Below are positions 37,596 through 47,487 of a stretch of DNA of 64,000 nucleotides, piece after piece (within the stretch, counting starts at the first letter, position 1; every line of letters starts with the position of its first letter). The stretch spans positions 124,001 to 188,000 of the forward strand of contig NZ_CP051230.1 of the NCBI RefSeq assembly GCF_017792385.1, read 5' to 3'. The stretch is from Hyphomonas sp. (GTDB lineage Bacteria; Pseudomonadota; Alphaproteobacteria; Caulobacterales; Hyphomonadaceae). The notes beneath the pieces were generated by a model. It had not been told where the DNA came from. It saw nothing but the letters and a program-made list of their open reading frames with translations, and made no database searches. Both the position numbers and the translations under genes were made by a program.

Positions 37596-38549
37596 ATGAA
37601 CGACAGGCAGCCTCTTACCATCCGCCTGGCCGCGCCGCGCGGCTTCTGCGCCGGTGTGGACCGGGCGATCCAGATCGTCGAGGAAGCCCTCGGCAAATGG
37701 GGCGCGCCCGTCTATGTCCGCCATGAAATCGTTCACAACGCGCATGTGGTCAGCCGTCTGGAACAGATGGGCGCCGTGTTTGTCGAGGAGCTGAATGAAT
37801 GCCCGGACGACCGGCCGGTCATCTTCTCGGCCCATGGCGTGCCGAAATCCGTGCCTGCCGAAGCCCAGCGCCGCAACATGATCTTTGTCGATGCCACCTG
37901 CCCGCTGGTCTCCAAGGTGCATGTCGAAGCCGAGCGCCATCATCGCGACGGACGCGAGATCGTGCTGATCGGTCATGCCGGACACCCGGAAGTGATCGGC
38001 ACAATGGGCCAGTTGCCCGGCGACACGATCACCCTGATCGAGACCGTGGAAGATGTGGCCGGCTTCGAACCGAAGGATCCTGACAATGTGGCCTTTGTCA
38101 CCCAGACCACGCTGTCAGTGGATGACACGGCGGACATCGTCACAGCCCTTCAGGCCCGCTTCCCGGGCATATCGAGCCCGCACAAGGAAGACATCTGCTA
38201 CGCCACCACGAACCGTCAGGAAGCGGTGAAGACGCTGGCCCCCGGGACGGATCTGGTCCTGGTCATCGGGGCGACGACCAGTTCCAATTCCGTGCGGCTG
38301 GTCGAAGTGGCCAAACGCGCCGGCGCCGCCCGCGCGGAACTGGTGGCCAGCGCCGACCACATCGACTGGGCCTGGTTCGACAAGGTGAAGACGCTGGGCC
38401 TGACCGCTGGTGCGAGCGCACCCGAAGACCTGGTGCAGGGCGTGATCGCCGCCTGTGGCGAGCGCTTTGACGTCTCTGTGGAGCGGATTGAAACCGCCCG
38501 CGAGACCGTCACCTTCAAGCTGCCGCGCATCCTGTCCGAACCGGCCTGA
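37596..38549 (+). CDS. ispH: 4-hydroxy-3-methylbut-2-enyl diphosphate reductase
   Basis: Iron-sulfur enzyme (317 residues) that makes IPP and DMAPP in the last step of the MEP pathway. The three Cys that hold the cluster are Cys18 ([12 protein letters not shown]), Cys102 ([12 protein letters not shown]) and Cys201 ([11 protein letters not shown]). [15 protein letters not shown] is conserved near the C-terminus. A two-codon reading frame (ATG AAA TGA, 37591-37599) overlaps the ispH ATG and has better Shine-Dalgarno spacing, so translation of ispH may involve coupling or reinitiation. Works with ispE in this window. Confidence 0.97.
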   Translation: MNDRQPLTIRLAAPRGFCAGVDRAIQIVEEALGKWGAPVYVRHEIVHNAHVVSRLEQMGAVFVEELNECPDDRPVIFSAHGVPKSVPAEAQRRNMIFVDATCPLVSKVHVEAERHHRDGREIVLIGHAGHPEVIGTMGQLPGDTITLIETVEDVAGFEPKDPDNVAFVTQTTLSVDDTADIVTALQARFPGISSPHKEDICYATTNRQEAVKTLAPGTDLVLVIGATTSSNSVRLVEVAKRAGAARAELVASADHIDWAWFDKVKTLGLTAGASAPEDLVQGVIAACGERFDVSVERIETARETVTFKLPRILSEPA

Positions 38550-38606
38550 TCCCGGCCTGCGCGGTCAATATTCAAATCGGTCCGTCCTTCTGGCATAAGG
38601 CCCGGC

Positions 38607-39548
38607 ATGACCTATCAGATTGCTGCCTTCTACAAATTCTTTGCGTTTCCGGATTTCGAGGCCCGCAGGGCCGATCTCGCGCAGACCCTGTGTGGCGCTG
38701 GCGTGAAAGGCACGGTCCTGCTGGCCGCCGAAGGCGTGAACGGCACGATTGCCGGCACGCCAAACGGCATCGCGACGGCACTTGCAGCGCTGCGCGCGCT
38801 GCCGGGCGCGGCTGATCTGGAAGCGAAATTCTCCGAAGCCGGCGAGATGCCCTTCCTGCGTCTGAAAGTGCGGTTGAAGAAAGAAATCGTCACCATGGGC
38901 GTGCCGGGCACGGACCCGAACGCGCTGGTGGGCACTTATGTGGAGCCGACAGACTGGAATGCCCTGATCAGCGATCCGGACACTGTGCTGATCGACACCC
39001 GCAACGATTATGAATACGCGATCGGTACATTCGAAGGAGCGATTGACCCCGAGACCCGGACATTCCGCGAGTTCCCGGACTGGTTCCGCGCCTTTCGTGA
39101 GCGGCTGGACGCGGAAGGCCGCACGCCGAAGGTTGCCATGTTCTGCACCGGCGGTATCCGATGCGAGAAGGCCACCAGTTTCGTGAAGGCCGAAGGCATC
39201 GAGGATGTCTATCATCTGAAGGGCGGCATCCTGAAATACCTGGAAACCGTTCCGGAAACCGACAGCAAATGGCGCGGTGAATGTTTCGTGTTCGATGAAC
39301 GCGTCTCCGTCAAACACGATTTGTCGCCGGGCGAATATGACATGTGCCATGCCTGCAAACGCCCGATCACCGAGGCCGACAAGACGGACACGAGCTATGT
39401 GCCCGGCGTTTCCTGTCCGCACTGTATCGACGAGATGAGCGATGCCCAGCGCGCCCGGTTCGCTGAACGGCAGAAACAGATCGACCTCGCCCGTCAGCGC
39501 GGTGAAGCGCATATGGGCCCGGAGGCCCGCCGGAGCGAAGACGCGTGA
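38607..39548 (+). CDS. trhO: tRNA uridine(34) hydroxylase TrhO (rhodanese family)
   Basis: Rhodanese-related protein of 313 residues (formerly UPF0176) that hydroxylates the wobble uridine of certain tRNAs, oxygen-dependently, toward 5-methoxy/5-carboxymethoxy-uridine. An N-terminal ferredoxin-like domain carries [11 protein letters not shown]. The rhodanese domain has [16 protein letters not shown] and catalytic Cys180 in [12 protein letters not shown]-terminal Cys pairs ([13 protein letters not shown]) probably bind zinc. The stop overlaps the GST start by 4 bp (GTGA). Confidence 0.94.
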   Translation: MTYQIAAFYKFFAFPDFEARRADLAQTLCGAGVKGTVLLAAEGVNGTIAGTPNGIATALAALRALPGAADLEAKFSEAGEMPFLRLKVRLKKEIVTMGVPGTDPNALVGTYVEPTDWNALISDPDTVLIDTRNDYEYAIGTFEGAIDPETRTFREFPDWFRAFRERLDAEGRTPKVAMFCTGGIRCEKATSFVKAEGIEDVYHLKGGILKYLETVPETDSKWRGECFVFDERVSVKHDLSPGEYDMCHACKRPITEADKTDTSYVPGVSCPHCIDEMSDAQRARFAERQKQIDLARQRGEAHMGPEARRSEDA

Positions 39549-40204
39549 GCGCCGCCACGCACACACTCTATACATTCCGCCGCTGTCCCTATGCCATGCG
39601 CGCGCGGATGGCCCTGTCGTCCGCCGGCGTGCCTGTGCGGGTGCGGGAAGTCGTGTTGCGCGACAAGCCGGAGGCCATGCTGGCGGCCAGCCCGAAAGGC
39701 ACTGTGCCGGTCCTCGTGGCGGGGAATGGAGATGTTGTGGATGAAAGCCTGGACGTGATGCGCTGGGCGCTGGCCCAGGCGGACCCGGAGGGCTGGCTGT
39801 CTGCGGACGCAGGCACGACCGACGCCCTGATCGCGCGCAATGACGGGCCATTCAAACGCGCACTGGACCGATACAAATATCCCGACCGACATCCCGACGA
39901 GGCTCTGGTGCCGGGCGCAGCACGCGCTGAAGGCCGGGCCATCCTGGCCGATCTGGACGACCGGATCCGGGCACAGGGCGGCCAGCTTGTGCGCAGCACG
40001 CGCAGCCTGGCCGACATCGCGATCTTTCCGTTCGTCCGACAGTTTGCCCACACCGATCTGGACTGGTTCCTTGCGCAGGACCTGCCCGCCCTGCAAACTT
40101 GGCTGGACGGGCACAAGCAGTCGGCGCTGTTTACGGGCATCATGGCCAAATACCCGCAATGGGCGCCCGGCGCGGACGAGCCGCTGCTGCCAGTTGCAGC
40201 ATAA
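39545..40204 (+). CDS. Glutathione S-transferase-like protein
   Basis: GST-fold protein of 219 residues. The thioredoxin-like N-terminal domain has [19 protein letters not shown], a Cys at the position used by Omega/Beta-type GSTs, and the cis-Pro glutathione site GTVPVLV followed by DES. The all-helical C-terminal domain includes [16 protein letters not shown]. It probably acts in thiol transfer rather than classical conjugation. GTG start overlaps the trhO stop by 4 bp, so it is coupled to that tRNA-modification gene. Confidence 0.9.
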   Translation: MSAATHTLYTFRRCPYAMRARMALSSAGVPVRVREVVLRDKPEAMLAASPKGTVPVLVAGNGDVVDESLDVMRWALAQADPEGWLSADAGTTDALIARNDGPFKRALDRYKYPDRHPDEALVPGAARAEGRAILADLDDRIRAQGGQLVRSTRSLADIAIFPFVRQFAHTDLDWFLAQDLPALQTWLDGHKQSALFTGIMAKYPQWAPGADEPLLPVAA

Positions 40205-40271
40205 CGGCACGAAGTTCAGATTGCCCCCTTGCAAATTCTGCCCGCAGGCGTAAACACCCCGTTCTTCGGCG

Positions 40272-40348
40272 CGGAGTGTAGCTCAGCCTGGTAGAGCACT
40301 GTCTTCGGGAGGCAGGGGCCGGAGGTTCGAATCCTCTCACTCCGACCA
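40272..40348 (+). tRNA. tRNA-Pro (anticodon CGG)
   Basis: A 77-nt cloverleaf with encoded CCA. The acceptor stem CGGAGTG pairs with CACTCCG. D-arm GCTC...GAGC, anticodon arm CTGTC-TTCGGGA-GGCAG giving CGG at positions 34-36, and T-arm GGAGG-TTCGAAT-CCTCT (one end imperfect). The usual C1-G72 of tRNA-Pro is present. Confidence 0.96.
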
Positions 40349-40359
40349 TTTCCTTGCAG

Positions 40360-40380
40360 TCCGGTTCAGCCGGAATTTTT
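40360..40380 (+). terminator. Terminator after tRNA-Pro
   Basis: Short hairpin TCCGG-TTCAG-CCGGA followed by ATTTTT, 12 bp after the tRNA 3' end. Confidence 0.75.
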
Positions 40381-40453
40381 GATCCGGCGGATCAAGAATG
40401 GCAAGGAAATGATCTCATCGAAACCGAGGTCAATCCGTCAGTCTCGCAACCCG

Positions 40454-41407
40454 CTACGCGCCTTGACGCACCTTGCTGTCGCCGGCCCGTTCTGTGCCGA
40501 TATCCTCCAGATTGTAGGGCGTGGTCTGGTACATCTGGTTGATCCAGTTTCCGAACAGGAGGAAGGCATGCGACCGCCAGCGATTCTTCGGTGTTTGGGC
40601 CGGATCATCGCCGGGGAAATAGTTCGCCGGCACGGCAATCGGCTTTCCTGCGGCAACATCACGCCGGTATTCTTCCGCCAGTGAGGTGGAATCGTATTCG
40701 ATGTGATTGAAGATGTAGAGGCGGTTGCCGCGCGCCTCATGCAACAGGCACAGGCCGGTCTCGTCGCTCTCCATCAGGATGTCGAGCCCGCTGGCGGAGG
40801 GAACGTCGTCCCGGCGCACTTCTGTCCAGCGCGAGACGGAGATCGAGAAATCGTCCGAGAAGCCGGTCAGGTAGGGCGATTCCGGTTTGCGGTTATGGTG
40901 GCGATAGACGCCGAACGCCTTGTTGGCCAGCGTGTGCTTTGGCACGCCATGGAAATGCTGCACGGCGGCCATGGCCCCCCAGCAGATGAAGAAGCTGGAA
41001 TGGACATGGGTCTCGGTCCAGTCGAGGATGGCCTGCAGTTCCGGCCAATAAGTGACGTCCTCGAATGGCAGCGTCTCGATCGGGGCGCCGGTAATGATGA
41101 ACCCGTCGAACTTGCGATCCTTCACCTCATCCCAGGTGTGATAGAAGGAGATCAGATGGTCTTCCGGCGTGTTGCGGGCAACATGGCTGCCGATGCGGAC
41201 CAGGGTCAGCTCCACCTGGAGCGGAGTCGCGCCGACCAGCCGGGCGATCTGGGCCTCGGTCTCGATCTTGTTGGGCATCAGGTTCAGGAGGGCGATCTGC
41301 ATCGGGCGGATGTCCTGGCGCGTCGCGATGGACTCGTCGAGCACCTGCACGCCTTCGCGCACGAGGGTTTCGCGCGCGGGCAATCCGTCAGGAATTCGAA
41401 TGGGCAT
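40454..41407 (-). CDS. metA: MetA-family homoserine O-acyltransferase, probably acetyl-CoA specific
   Basis: First committed enzyme of methionine synthesis (317 residues), class I amidotransferase-like fold. The catalytic Cys142 is in [10 protein letters not shown], His235 and Glu237 in IFNHIEYD. Residue 111 is Glu ([11 protein letters not shown]); in this family Glu111 has been tied to use of acetyl-CoA and Gly111 to succinyl-CoA, so the product is probably O-acetylhomoserine (MetAA) despite the family name. ATG at 41407 ([13 protein letters not shown]) starts the normal protein. The longer frame runs through the SAM-II riboswitch leader at 41477-41530 and is not translated. Confidence 0.94.
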   Translation of the reverse strand: MPIRIPDGLPARETLVREGVQVLDESIATRQDIRPMQIALLNLMPNKIETEAQIARLVGATPLQVELTLVRIGSHVARNTPEDHLISFYHTWDEVKDRKFDGFIITGAPIETLPFEDVTYWPELQAILDWTETHVHSSFFICWGAMAAVQHFHGVPKHTLANKAFGVYRHHNRKPESPYLTGFSDDFSISVSRWTEVRRDDVPSASGLDILMESDETGLCLLHEARGNRLYIFNHIEYDSTSLAEEYRRDVAAGKPIAVPANYFPGDDPAQTPKNRWRSHAFLLFGNWINQMYQTTPYNLEDIGTERAGDSKVRQGA

Positions 41408-41476
41408 AGGCAATACTCCGCTACCAGGTCTGGTCAGCCGGACTCTTGCCGTGAGGGTGTTCGGAACTTCCGCGCA

Positions 41477-41530
41477 GCCTTTTAGCAAGTTGTTTAACGT
41501 GGCTGCAAGCCGACCGACCAAATCACCACG
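41477..41530 (-). promoter_or_regulatory. SAM-II riboswitch (metA motif)
   Basis: On the minus strand the leader reads GTGGTGATTTG, then CGGCTTGCAGCCACGTTAAA, then CTTGCTAAAAGGC, the conserved blocks of the compact SAM-II pseudoknot found upstream of metA/metX in alphaproteobacteria. It is about 70 nt before the metA ATG. SAM binding in this class represses expression. Confidence 0.93.
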
Positions 41531-41583
41531 GGGCCCCTACATAGAGGCCCCGCAGCGCAAGTCAATTACGGGCTGCCGGAGGA

Positions 41584-44223
41584 TCAGCCGGCGATGGCCG
41601 CGCGAACCGCCTCCAGCGCGTCCTCGGCCTTGTCGGCGTCGGGGCCACCAGCCTGCGCCATGTCGGGCCGCCCGCCGCCGCCCTTGCCGCCCAGCGCCTC
41701 GCTGGCGGCCTTGACGAGGTCCACGGCCGAATAGGTGCCGGTCAGGTCCTTGGTAACGCCGACGGCGACGCCGGCCTTGCCGTCGGCCACGCCGACAAAG
41801 GCCACGATGCCGGAGCCGATCTGGGCCTTGGCTTCGTCCACCAGCGTGCGCAGTTCCTTGCCGCCCACGCCTTCCGCAACACGCGCCATCAGCTTGACAC
41901 CATTGATTTCTTCCGGCCCGGACGCCGCTGCGCCGCCGCCGCCCATGGCCAGCTTGCGCTTGGCTTCGGCCAGTTCCTTCTCCAGCGCCTTGCGCTCTTC
42001 GCCCAGCGCGGCAACCCGGCGCGGAACATCCTTGAGCGGAACTTTCAGACTGTCCGCAAGGTCCGCGGCGATCTGCGCCCGCCCTTTCAGATAGGCCAGT
42101 GCCTCGGCGCCCGTGGCCGCTTCGACACGGCGCACCCCGGCCGACACGCCGCTTTCCGACGTGATGACAAAGACGCCGATATCCCCGGCCCGCTCGACAT
42201 GTGTGCCGCCGCACAGCTCCACCGAATAACGCCGGCCATCGCCGGTGCCCATCGACAGCACACGGACTTCATCACCATACTTCTCGCCAAACAGGGCAAG
42301 CGCCCCGGCCTCGATGGCCTTGTCCGGCGACGTGACCTGGATGCCCGTCGGCATATTGGCGCGGATCTGGGCGTTGACCTCGTCCTCAACGGCCTCGATC
42401 TCCGCCTGGCTCATGGGACCATTGTGCGAAAAGTCGAAACGGAACCGGTCGGCCTCCACGAGGGAGCCCTTCTGCGTGACATGGTCGCCCAGCACCTTGC
42501 GCAGCGCCGCATGCATGATGTGCGTGGCGGAATGGTTGGCCATGATGGCCCGGCGCCGGCCGGCATCCACATGCTGGTCCGCAGAATCCCCGAGGCGGAT
42601 TTCGCCGGAGACGAGTTCGCCGACATGCACATGCAGGTCGCCGGCGCGTTTCTGCACGTCGCGCACGATGAAGCGCGCGCCGTCTTCGAAGACGATCTCG
42701 CCATGATCACCCGCCTGTCCGCCGGATTCGGCATAGAAGGGCGTCGTGTCAAAGACCAGTTCGGCCGCGCCGGGCGAAAGCGTGTCGGTGAGCGCCCCGC
42801 CGGACGCAATGGCGACGAGCCGGCCCTTGCCTTCGGTGCCGTCATAGCCGGTGAACTTCGTGGCACCGGCCTCGTCGCGCACGCGGAACCAGATTTCCTC
42901 TGTCGCCTGATCGCCGGACGAGAAGCCGGCTGCGCGGCTGTCCTGGCGCTGTTGTTCGAGCGCGGCCTCGAAGCCGTCGACATCGACGCTCATCTCGCGG
43001 CCGCGCAGAATGTCCTGCGTCAGGTCGAGCGGGAATCCATATGTGTCCGACAGCTTGAAGGCGACGGCGCCTGGCAGGGCGTCACCGGGCTTCATGTCGG
43101 CGGTTTCCTTGTCCAGCAGCGACAGGCCGTTGCCGAGCGTGCGCTGGAACCGGGCCTCTTCCTGCTCGAGCGCGGATTCGATGGCCGCCCTGGCCCGGCC
43201 GAGTTCCGGATAGGCCTTGCCCATTTCGGAGATCAGGGCGGGGGCCAGTCTGTACATCAGCGGCTCGCGCGCACCCAGCAAATGACCATGCCGCATGGCA
43301 CGGCGCATGATGCGGCGCAGGACATAGCCCCGGCCTTCATTGGACGGCAGTACGCCATCGGCAATCAGGAAGGCCGAGGTGCGCAAATGGTCTGCAATGA
43401 CGCGGAAGGAGGCGAGCTTGTCGCCGGCCGCCTTCGCGCCGTAGATGTCTTCCTCTGCGGCGATCAGCGCCTTGAACAGGTCGATGTCGTAATTGTTGTG
43501 CACGCCCTGCAGGACGGCGGAGATGCGCTCCAGCCCCATGCCGGTGTCGATCGAGGGCTTGGGCAGGTTCTTGCGGGTACCGTCGGCCTGCTGGTCGAAC
43601 TGCATGAAGACCAGGTTCCAGATCTCGATGAACCGGTCACCATCCTCGTCCGGGCTGCCGGGCGGGCCGCCGGGCACGCCTTCACCATGGTCATAGAAAA
43701 TTTCCGAGCACGGGCCGCACGGGCCAGTGTCGCCCATGGACCAGAAATTGTCAGACGTGCCGATCCGGATGATCCGGCTGTCGTCAAATCCGGCCACTTT
43801 CTTCCAGATGTCCGCAGCCTCGTCATCCTCGGCATAGACGGTGACGAGCAGCTTCTTCGGGTCGAGCGCGAATTCCTTCGTGCACAGCTCCCAGCCGAAG
43901 GCGATGGCGTCTTCCTTGAAATAGTCGCCGAAGGAGAAATTCCCCAGCATTTCGAAGAAAGTGTGATGGCGGGCCGTATAGCCGACATTGTCGAGGTCAT
44001 TGTGCTTGCCGCCGGCGCGGACGCATTTCTGCGAGGTCGTGGCACGCGGGCCGGGCGGGGTTTCGGCGCCGGTGAAGATGTTCTTGAACGGCACCATGCC
44101 GGCATTCACGAAGAGCAGGGTCGGATCATTCTGCGGCACCAGGGGCGCCGAGGCCTGACGCAGATGCCCCCGCTTTTCGAAGAAGGAGAGAAAGGTCTCG
44201 CGAATCTCGTTTACGCCGGTCAT
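41584..44223 (-). CDS. alaS: Alanyl-tRNA synthetase
   Basis: Class II synthetase (879 residues) that charges tRNA-Ala and edits Ser/Gly mischarging. The N-terminal catalytic domain begins [20 protein letters not shown]. Motif 2/3 regions include [15 protein letters not shown]. The editing site has HSATH (about 562) and CGGTH (about 671) zinc motifs. The C-terminal C-Ala domain contains a Gly-rich [16 protein letters not shown] segment. ATG at 44223. Lies downstream of recA on the same strand but with its own promoter-like sequence in the 178-bp gap. Confidence 0.97.
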   Translation of the reverse strand: MTGVNEIRETFLSFFEKRGHLRQASAPLVPQNDPTLLFVNAGMVPFKNIFTGAETPPGPRATTSQKCVRAGGKHNDLDNVGYTARHHTFFEMLGNFSFGDYFKEDAIAFGWELCTKEFALDPKKLLVTVYAEDDEAADIWKKVAGFDDSRIIRIGTSDNFWSMGDTGPCGPCSEIFYDHGEGVPGGPPGSPDEDGDRFIEIWNLVFMQFDQQADGTRKNLPKPSIDTGMGLERISAVLQGVHNNYDIDLFKALIAAEEDIYGAKAAGDKLASFRVIADHLRTSAFLIADGVLPSNEGRGYVLRRIMRRAMRHGHLLGAREPLMYRLAPALISEMGKAYPELGRARAAIESALEQEEARFQRTLGNGLSLLDKETADMKPGDALPGAVAFKLSDTYGFPLDLTQDILRGREMSVDVDGFEAALEQQRQDSRAAGFSSGDQATEEIWFRVRDEAGATKFTGYDGTEGKGRLVAIASGGALTDTLSPGAAELVFDTTPFYAESGGQAGDHGEIVFEDGARFIVRDVQKRAGDLHVHVGELVSGEIRLGDSADQHVDAGRRRAIMANHSATHIMHAALRKVLGDHVTQKGSLVEADRFRFDFSHNGPMSQAEIEAVEDEVNAQIRANMPTGIQVTSPDKAIEAGALALFGEKYGDEVRVLSMGTGDGRRYSVELCGGTHVERAGDIGVFVITSESGVSAGVRRVEAATGAEALAYLKGRAQIAADLADSLKVPLKDVPRRVAALGEERKALEKELAEAKRKLAMGGGGAAASGPEEINGVKLMARVAEGVGGKELRTLVDEAKAQIGSGIVAFVGVADGKAGVAVGVTKDLTGTYSAVDLVKAASEALGGKGGGGRPDMAQAGGPDADKAEDALEAVRAAIAG

Positions 44224-44287
44224 GGGCAATACTGTGTCCTTGCGATCAGGGTTGGGCCGAGTCAGACGGCACAAACATTACACCGGC

Positions 44288-44316
44288 GATATAAAGGTCC
44301 CTTCGCGGCGCGCCAA
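44288..44316 (-). promoter_or_regulatory. Probable alaS promoter
   Basis: Minus-strand TTGGCG, exactly 17 bp, TATATC, about 65 bp before the alaS ATG in the recA-alaS gap (44224-44400). Four of six matches in each hexamer. Confidence 0.5.
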
Positions 44317-44400
44317 GCGGGGTGCGCCACAAAGGGACAGTTCCCTCGACAGGGATCAGGGTGTCAGGGCCTGCCGCTAGGGGGCGCGGGCCGGGCCGGA

Positions 44401-45495
44401 TCAGCCTTCGGCGGCGTCCGGCAGATCGTCATCCTGCTCGGATTCCATGCCGGCATTGAGCAATTCATCCGCCAGCAGGCCGGCATTGCGCCGGATCGCG
44501 TCTTCGACCTCATCGGCAATGGCCGGGTTTTCCTTCAGGAAATTCCGCGTCTTTTCGCGGCCCTGGCCCATGCGTTCGCCCTTGTAGGAATACCAGGAGC
44601 CGGACTTCTCGATCACTTCGGCCTTCACGCCGAGATCGATCAGTTCGCCGGTCTTGGAAATGCCTTCGCCATAGAGAATGTCGAATTCGACCTGGCGGAA
44701 GGGCGGCGCGACCTTGTTCTTGACCACTTTCACGCGGGTCTGGTTGCCGATCACCTCGTCCCGATCCTTGATCGCGCCGATGCGGCGGATGTCGAGACGG
44801 ACGGAGGAGTAGAATTTCAGCGCATTGCCGCCGGTCGTGGTTTCCGGGCTGCCGAACATGACGCCGATCTTCATCCGGATCTGGTTGATGAAGATCACCA
44901 TGCATTTGGATTTGGAGATCGAGCCGGTCAGCTTGCGCAGGGCCTGGCTCATCAGGCGGGCCTGCAAGCCCGGCAGGGAATCGCCCATCTCGCCTTCAAG
45001 CTCCGCCCGCGGGGTCAGCGCGGCCACGGAGTCGATGACCAGAAGATCGACCGCGCCGGAGCGCACCAGCGTGTCGGCAATCTCGAGCGCCTGCTCCCCC
45101 GTGTCCGGCTGGGAGACGAGAAGATCGTCCAGATCCACGCCCAGCTTGCCGGCATAGACCGGATCGAGCGCATGTTCGGCATCGATGAAGGCACAGACGC
45201 CGCCATTCTTCTGGGCCTCGGCCACACAATGCAGGGACAGGGTCGTCTTGCCCGAGCTTTCCGGGCCGTAGATCTCGATGATGCGGCCCTTGGGCAGGCC
45301 GCCAATGCCGAGCGCGATGTCGAGGCCGAGCGATCCGGTGGAAACCGCCTCGACATCCATCACCTTCTTGTCACCCAGCCGCATGACCGAGCCCTTGCCG
45401 AAGGACCGTTCAATATTGCCGAGCGCTGTTTCGAGAGCCTTCTGCTTGTCCACGCCTGAATCCTTGTCCACGAGTTGAAGCGCCGCTTTGGCCAT
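44401..45495 (-). CDS. recA: Recombinase RecA
   Basis: ATP-dependent strand-exchange protein and SOS co-protease (364 residues). Walker A GPESSGKT at 77-84, the Walker B strand [10 protein letters not shown], the DNA-binding L2 loop near GSPETTTGG, and an acidic C-terminal tail ending [12 protein letters not shown]. The start [20 protein letters not shown] at 45495 is the normal one; the longer frame to 45981 lies antisense to DUF2093 and the peptidase. An inverted repeat with a LexA-like element is about 75-110 bp upstream. Confidence 0.98.
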   Translation of the reverse strand: MAKAALQLVDKDSGVDKQKALETALGNIERSFGKGSVMRLGDKKVMDVEAVSTGSLGLDIALGIGGLPKGRIIEIYGPESSGKTTLSLHCVAEAQKNGGVCAFIDAEHALDPVYAGKLGVDLDDLLVSQPDTGEQALEIADTLVRSGAVDLLVIDSVAALTPRAELEGEMGDSLPGLQARLMSQALRKLTGSISKSKCMVIFINQIRMKIGVMFGSPETTTGGNALKFYSSVRLDIRRIGAIKDRDEVIGNQTRVKVVKNKVAPPFRQVEFDILYGEGISKTGELIDLGVKAEVIEKSGSWYSYKGERMGQGREKTRNFLKENPAIADEVEDAIRRNAGLLADELLNAGMESEQDDDLPDAAEG

Positions 45496-45574
45496 GAGTC
45501 GTCTCCTTAGGTCTACCATGGGGCCGCATTTGGCAAGGCCCCCGTTTGCCGTTGCTGACTCGGATGTACCATAT

Positions 45575-45598
45575 TTGTTCCACGGAACAAAGCGGAAA
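45575..45598 (-). promoter_or_regulatory. Palindrome and possible LexA-type SOS site upstream of recA
   Basis: The plus strand has TTTGTTCCACGGAACAAA, a 7-4-7 palindrome. The minus strand over the same place reads GTTT-CCGCTTT-GTTC, one mismatch from the alphaproteobacterial SOS box GTTC-N7-GTTC. Position 80-100 bp before recA fits an operator. Which of the two overlapping elements binds LexA cannot be decided from sequence alone. Confidence 0.45.
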
Positions 45599-45651
45599 CT
45601 TCCTGCCCGTTGCACCTTTTCTTTTGACGTGGTTTCAGGCATTGTCCCTCC

Positions 45652-45864
45652 ATGCTTGACCGATCCAGCCGCCCCGCCGGCGAAGCCCGCCTTCGCTATC
45701 TTGATGCCGATGTCGATGTCATCCAGCCCGGTGACTATGTCACCTGCGCCGTGACCGGCCGGAAGATCCCGCTGCAGGCGCTGCGCTATTGGAGCGTGGA
45801 CCTGCAGGAAGCCTATTGGGATGCCGATGCGGCCAGCCAGCGCATGGTCAAGGCCCGCGACTGA
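45652..45864 (+). CDS. DUF2093 domain protein
   Basis: A 70-residue protein matching the alphaproteobacterial DUF2093 family: [20 protein letters not shown], then [20 protein letters not shown] and QEAYWDA. The single CAVTGR motif looks like a half zinc ribbon. Function unknown. It is divergent from recA, and its TGA overlaps the ATG of the following peptidase gene by 1 bp. Confidence 0.9.
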   Translation: MLDRSSRPAGEARLRYLDADVDVIQPGDYVTCAVTGRKIPLQALRYWSVDLQEAYWDADAASQRMVKARD

Positions 45865-46880
45865 TGCGCCGCGCCGTGCTGACGGGCCTGTCGGCCCTTC
45901 TGGTGGCCTGCGCCGCCGCCGAAGCCCCGGCCGGGACGCCCGCGCCTGACACCGCCCCCGAAGCCGCACCCGTGGCCACACAGATGCAAGACGCTGCGCC
46001 CGCCGACGCCGTGGCGCCGGACGCTGACATCCCCGGCACCCCCGCCGCGCCGGGGGCGGATGCGCTGGCGCCGGACTGTGGCGGCGTGCTGGTCCAGGGC
46101 GGCCTGGTGATCTGCCGCGCCGAGCCGGGCAGCCGCTTCACCGTGGCGGGCACGGGGCTGACCGTCGGCGAGACCGGCACGGCCCAGTTCGGCCTGTCCA
46201 CCACCGCGCCGTCGGTCATCGGCTGGTCGCATGAGCGCGGCGCCTACGGCGACCTCCAGATCGCGCCGCGGCAGGATGATTACCGCGAAATCTCCGGCTT
46301 TGACTGTGACAAGGTGGATGCCCGCTCGCCCGAGCAGAAGGCCCATGCGGGCCGCAGCTGGGTGAAGAAGCAGGACGCGTTCGCCACCTTCCATCCCGGC
46401 CCCGGCGCGCTGGAGGGCTTTGTGAAGCCCGCCGATGCGCCGACCTCCTCGCCCTTCGGGCCGACCCGCAAATATGTCGGCGTCTCCAAGGTCACGGGCG
46501 AGCCCTGCGAGAGCGTCTCGGTGCATCGCGGCTATGACATGGCCACACCGGTCGGCACCGACGTCACGGCGCCGGCGCCGGGCGTGGTGATCCTGGCCGA
46601 TCCGGACCTCTATTATGAGGGCGGCACCGTCTTCCTCGATCATGGCCACGGGCTCGTCTCTGTGTTCATGCACCTGTCCGCCGTCGAGGTGGCCGAGGGC
46701 GATGTGGTCGACACCGGCGACCTGCTGGCCAGGACCGGCAATACCGGCCGCACGACGGGGCCGCACCTGCACTGGGCGGTGAAATGGCGCAATCCGGAGG
46801 CCGGCGACCGGGGCGGCGATTTCTATCTCGATCCGGCCCTGCTGCTGGACCTGCCGGCCGCCGGGAACGGCCCGGATTAA
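45864..46880 (+). CDS. M23-family (LytM-type) peptidase lipoprotein
   Basis: Exported zinc endopeptidase-like protein of 338 residues acting on peptidoglycan. Lipoprotein signal [16 protein letters not shown] with Cys at residue 16, then an Ala/Pro/Asp-rich linker to about residue 65 and a middle beta domain. The C-terminal LytM domain (about 215-330) has [13 protein letters not shown] (first zinc His and Asp), [12 protein letters not shown], and the HLHW signature. All zinc ligands are present, so it is probably active rather than an EnvC/NlpD-like regulator. Start at 45864 overlaps the DUF2093 stop. Confidence 0.9.
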   Translation: MRRAVLTGLSALLVACAAAEAPAGTPAPDTAPEAAPVATQMQDAAPADAVAPDADIPGTPAAPGADALAPDCGGVLVQGGLVICRAEPGSRFTVAGTGLTVGETGTAQFGLSTTAPSVIGWSHERGAYGDLQIAPRQDDYREISGFDCDKVDARSPEQKAHAGRSWVKKQDAFATFHPGPGALEGFVKPADAPTSSPFGPTRKYVGVSKVTGEPCESVSVHRGYDMATPVGTDVTAPAPGVVILADPDLYYEGGTVFLDHGHGLVSVFMHLSAVEVAEGDVVDTGDLLARTGNTGRTTGPHLHWAVKWRNPEAGDRGGDFYLDPALLLDLPAAGNGPD

Positions 46881-47420
46881 CGAGGGTTAGCGCGGCCTTT
46901 CCCGCATCCGTCAAATTGCCCGGCCGGCGGCAACCGGATCGTCATGCTTATCACGCATGTTTCGCGTGTGACGCGAAATCAATTCCCTCTCCCGGTTCGC
47001 GCCACATCCCCCCGGGGTTCCGCGGGTCCTGTAATGGCTGCGGCACACCGAAATTGAATGGGCGGTTCCCATCGACTGCACCCCGCCGCCCATGGCGCTG
47101 CCTGTCCACCCTCACGCACCCGGGCAGGCAGCGCCGAGGCGGCTGCGGCAGGTTTTCCCCGTCCCCTTTAACGATTTGAGCCCTGTTCACGCCGTTTCAG
47201 CGCGTTTCAAATCGTGTCAGATCGTTTCAAAAATTCCCAGATCGTGTCGCCGGGTTTCACTCCGTTTCGGGCCCTTGTCCACGCGCAGGGCGGGCCCCGG
47301 CACAGGCCTTGTGCGTTGGCGAATGGTTTTGCACTTTCGGGGCTCGCCAGGCTGACACAATACCATGGCCCGAAAGCCGTCGGATAAGGATTTCGGGATT
47401 GTGGAGGCGCCGCGCAGAAT
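46881..47420. other. Intergenic region with hairpin and GTTTCA array (no gene)
   Basis: About 540 bp without a convincing coding sequence. It contains a perfect 8-bp hairpin at 46960-46978 (TTTCGCGT-GTG-ACGCGAAA), a GC-rich stretch, and the 10-bp-phased array at 47194-47269. REP elements begin at 47421. Convergent to the peptidase gene on the left and the RAYT remnant on the right. Confidence 0.6.
47194..47269. repeat. GTTTCA array, eight units at exact 10-bp steps
   Basis: Hexamers start at 47194, 47204, 47214, 47224, 47234, 47244, 47254 and 47264: GTTTCA, GTTTCA, GTGTCA, GTTTCA, TTCCCA, GTGTCG, GTTTCA, GTTTCG. Six of eight match GTKTCR and one further unit is degenerate. The period equals about one helical turn, so all copies face the same side of the DNA. 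Spacers differ, so this is not simple tandem duplication of a unit. Same motif and phase at 27337-27377. Confidence 0.75.
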
Positions 47421-47443
47421 GGCGGGTCACGACCCGCCCTACG
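47421..47443 (+). repeat. REP element 1
   Basis: Hairpin GGCGGGTC-AC-GACCCGCC followed by the tail CTACG. Nearly identical to the element at 48001. Flanks the RAYT remnant and faces REP 2 in inverted orientation. Confidence 0.85.
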
Positions 47444-47456
47444 AAACGCGCGTCAC

Positions 47457-47487
47457 CGTAGGGCGGGTTAGCGAAGCGTAACCCGCC
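47457..47487 (-). repeat. REP element 2 (overlaps RAYT 3' end)
   Basis: CGTAGGGCGGGTTA-GCGAAGCG-TAACCCGCC. Same core as elements 1 and 3 in the opposite orientation, with 13 bp between it and REP 1, forming a BIME-like pair. The last codons and the stop of the RAYT reading frame lie within it. Confidence 0.85.

Noticed and set aside
40272..40454. Integration site for a genomic island at tRNA-Pro
   Set aside because: No integrase, no direct repeat of the tRNA 3' end nearby, and the next gene is the housekeeping metA.
44317..44400. Intrinsic terminator after recA
   Set aside because: GC-rich sequence is present but I could not find a stem followed by a U-tract on the minus strand.
42199..45459. 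1086-codon open frame antisense to both alaS and recA
   Set aside because: Spans two well-identified genes and their intergenic region; the translation has no family features and is a typical GC-driven antisense shadow.
46868..46884. Possible CtrA site at the end of the M23 peptidase gene (TTAA-N7-TAGC)
   Set aside because: Second half-site does not match TTAA and the position is at a stop codon, not upstream of a gene.
47194..47269. CRISPR array
   Set aside because: The repeat unit is only 6 bp with 4-bp spacers and a 10-bp period; no cas genes are present. It is a phased motif array, not CRISPR.
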